From: Tridacna crocea
Lineage: Eukaryota; Mollusca; Bivalvia; Cardiida; Cardiidae
Assembly: GCA_943736015.1 (NCBI GenBank)
Contig: OX031059.1
Location: 51,533,159 to 51,597,158 of the forward strand
Direction of reading: 5' to 3'
Length of the DNA: 64,000 bases
How positions within the stretch are numbered: the stretch's first letter is position 1; each line of letters starts with the position of its first letter. A model generated the notes under the pieces. It ran no database searches. It was not told the origin of the DNA and was given only the letters and a program-made list of their open reading frames with translations. Both the position numbers and the translations under genes were made by a program. Positions 63,571 to 64,000 of this stretch are shown one piece after another.

Positions 63571-63990
63571 GTATCGCTCCACTAGCTGGGAAAAAACCTA
63601 CATGCCAAACATAACAATATTTAGCCAATTGGTTTCAAACTGAGGGCATACACATGGTTAAATTCAAGCAGGTGATTTCTACAGCCAAGTTTGACCCCAG
63701 GGATTATTTTGAGCCTCCATGGTAGAGGGCTACTTGATATAGCTACTTGAAAAATTTGGTAGCCCTAGGCCAAATTGCAAAATGCAAGAAGATTTTTAAA
63801 GATTTTCCCTATGCAAGCCCATATAAAATTTGAGGACCTCCCAAGGAACAGTCCGGCCAAGTTTGGTCCAAAATAGCCCAGCAGTTTAGGAGGAGTTGTT
63901 GTTTAAAGAATTGTTGATGACTCACGACGGACACCAGGTGATCCTAAAAGCGCCCCTTGAGCACGTTGTGCTCAGGTGAGCTAATAAAAA
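63571..63990 (-). repeat. Second related repeat ending in GAGCAC...GTGCTC hairpin
   Basis: Single-copy-looking interior with AAGTTTGGTCCAAAATAGCC and AGGAGGAGTTGTTGTTTAA. It ends at GACGGACACCAGGTGATC and the hairpin TTGAGCACGTTGTGCTCAGG followed by TGAGCTAA, the inverse of the start of the 59030 array. No gene seen. Confidence 0.5.
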
Positions 63991-64000
63991 AAGAAAGAAG

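Overview
The window looks like a marine bivalve genome, probably a venerid-type clam. This rests on vertebrate-like but intron-rich genes, molluscan SINE heads (the TTGGTTGTATTGGGGTTTAA type), a very high density of small DNA transposons, and no bacterial-style gene packing. The species call is inference; the eukaryotic gene structure is read directly from splice sites and phases.

Three host genes can be joined exon by exon. (1) On the minus strand, 591-13779: nine coding exons of a kynurenine/2-aminoadipate aminotransferase (AADAT type). The start codon and PLP lysine are inside; the last exon or exons lie off the left edge. (2) On the minus strand, 20379-33128: a complete nine-exon BTB-BACK-Kelch protein whose exons sum to exactly 593 codons with the stop. 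One of its introns is GC-AG. (3) On the plus strand, 41772-56725: a complete ten-exon Ldh_2-family (malate/L-lactate/sulfolactate dehydrogenase-like) NAD(P)-dependent oxidoreductase of 393 residues with a mitochondrial-type leader. They belong to unrelated pathways: tryptophan/lysine catabolism, probable Cullin-3 ubiquitin ligase adaptor, and 2-hydroxyacid oxidation. No operon-like link is implied.

The rest is mostly mobile DNA. One MITE family with TTAA target duplications and CCCTTT...AAAGGG ends (piggyBac-like) makes up, by eye, about 90 copies or pieces and roughly a quarter of the window. It has three subtypes that all keep a near-perfect central palindrome. Other DNA elements are a pogo/Tigger-type transposon with a spliced transposase (14098-16841), a deleted Tigger relative (8642-9472), a 2.73 kb element with ~480 bp inverted arms and a 9 bp target duplication (37379-40108), a pair of ~400 bp MITEs with Mutator-like ends, and several foldback elements. 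There are also old tRNA-related SINEs and a ~145 bp tandem array with a six-unit higher-order repeat (59030-61470).

The most unusual object is a 529 bp LTR element in miniature (51772-52300). It has two 206 bp LTRs, a primer site matching tRNA-Pro, a purine tract and a 5 bp target duplication. Each LTR carries perfect-looking RNA polymerase III A and B boxes. Two solo LTRs of the same family occur at 31877-32330 and 44120-44320.
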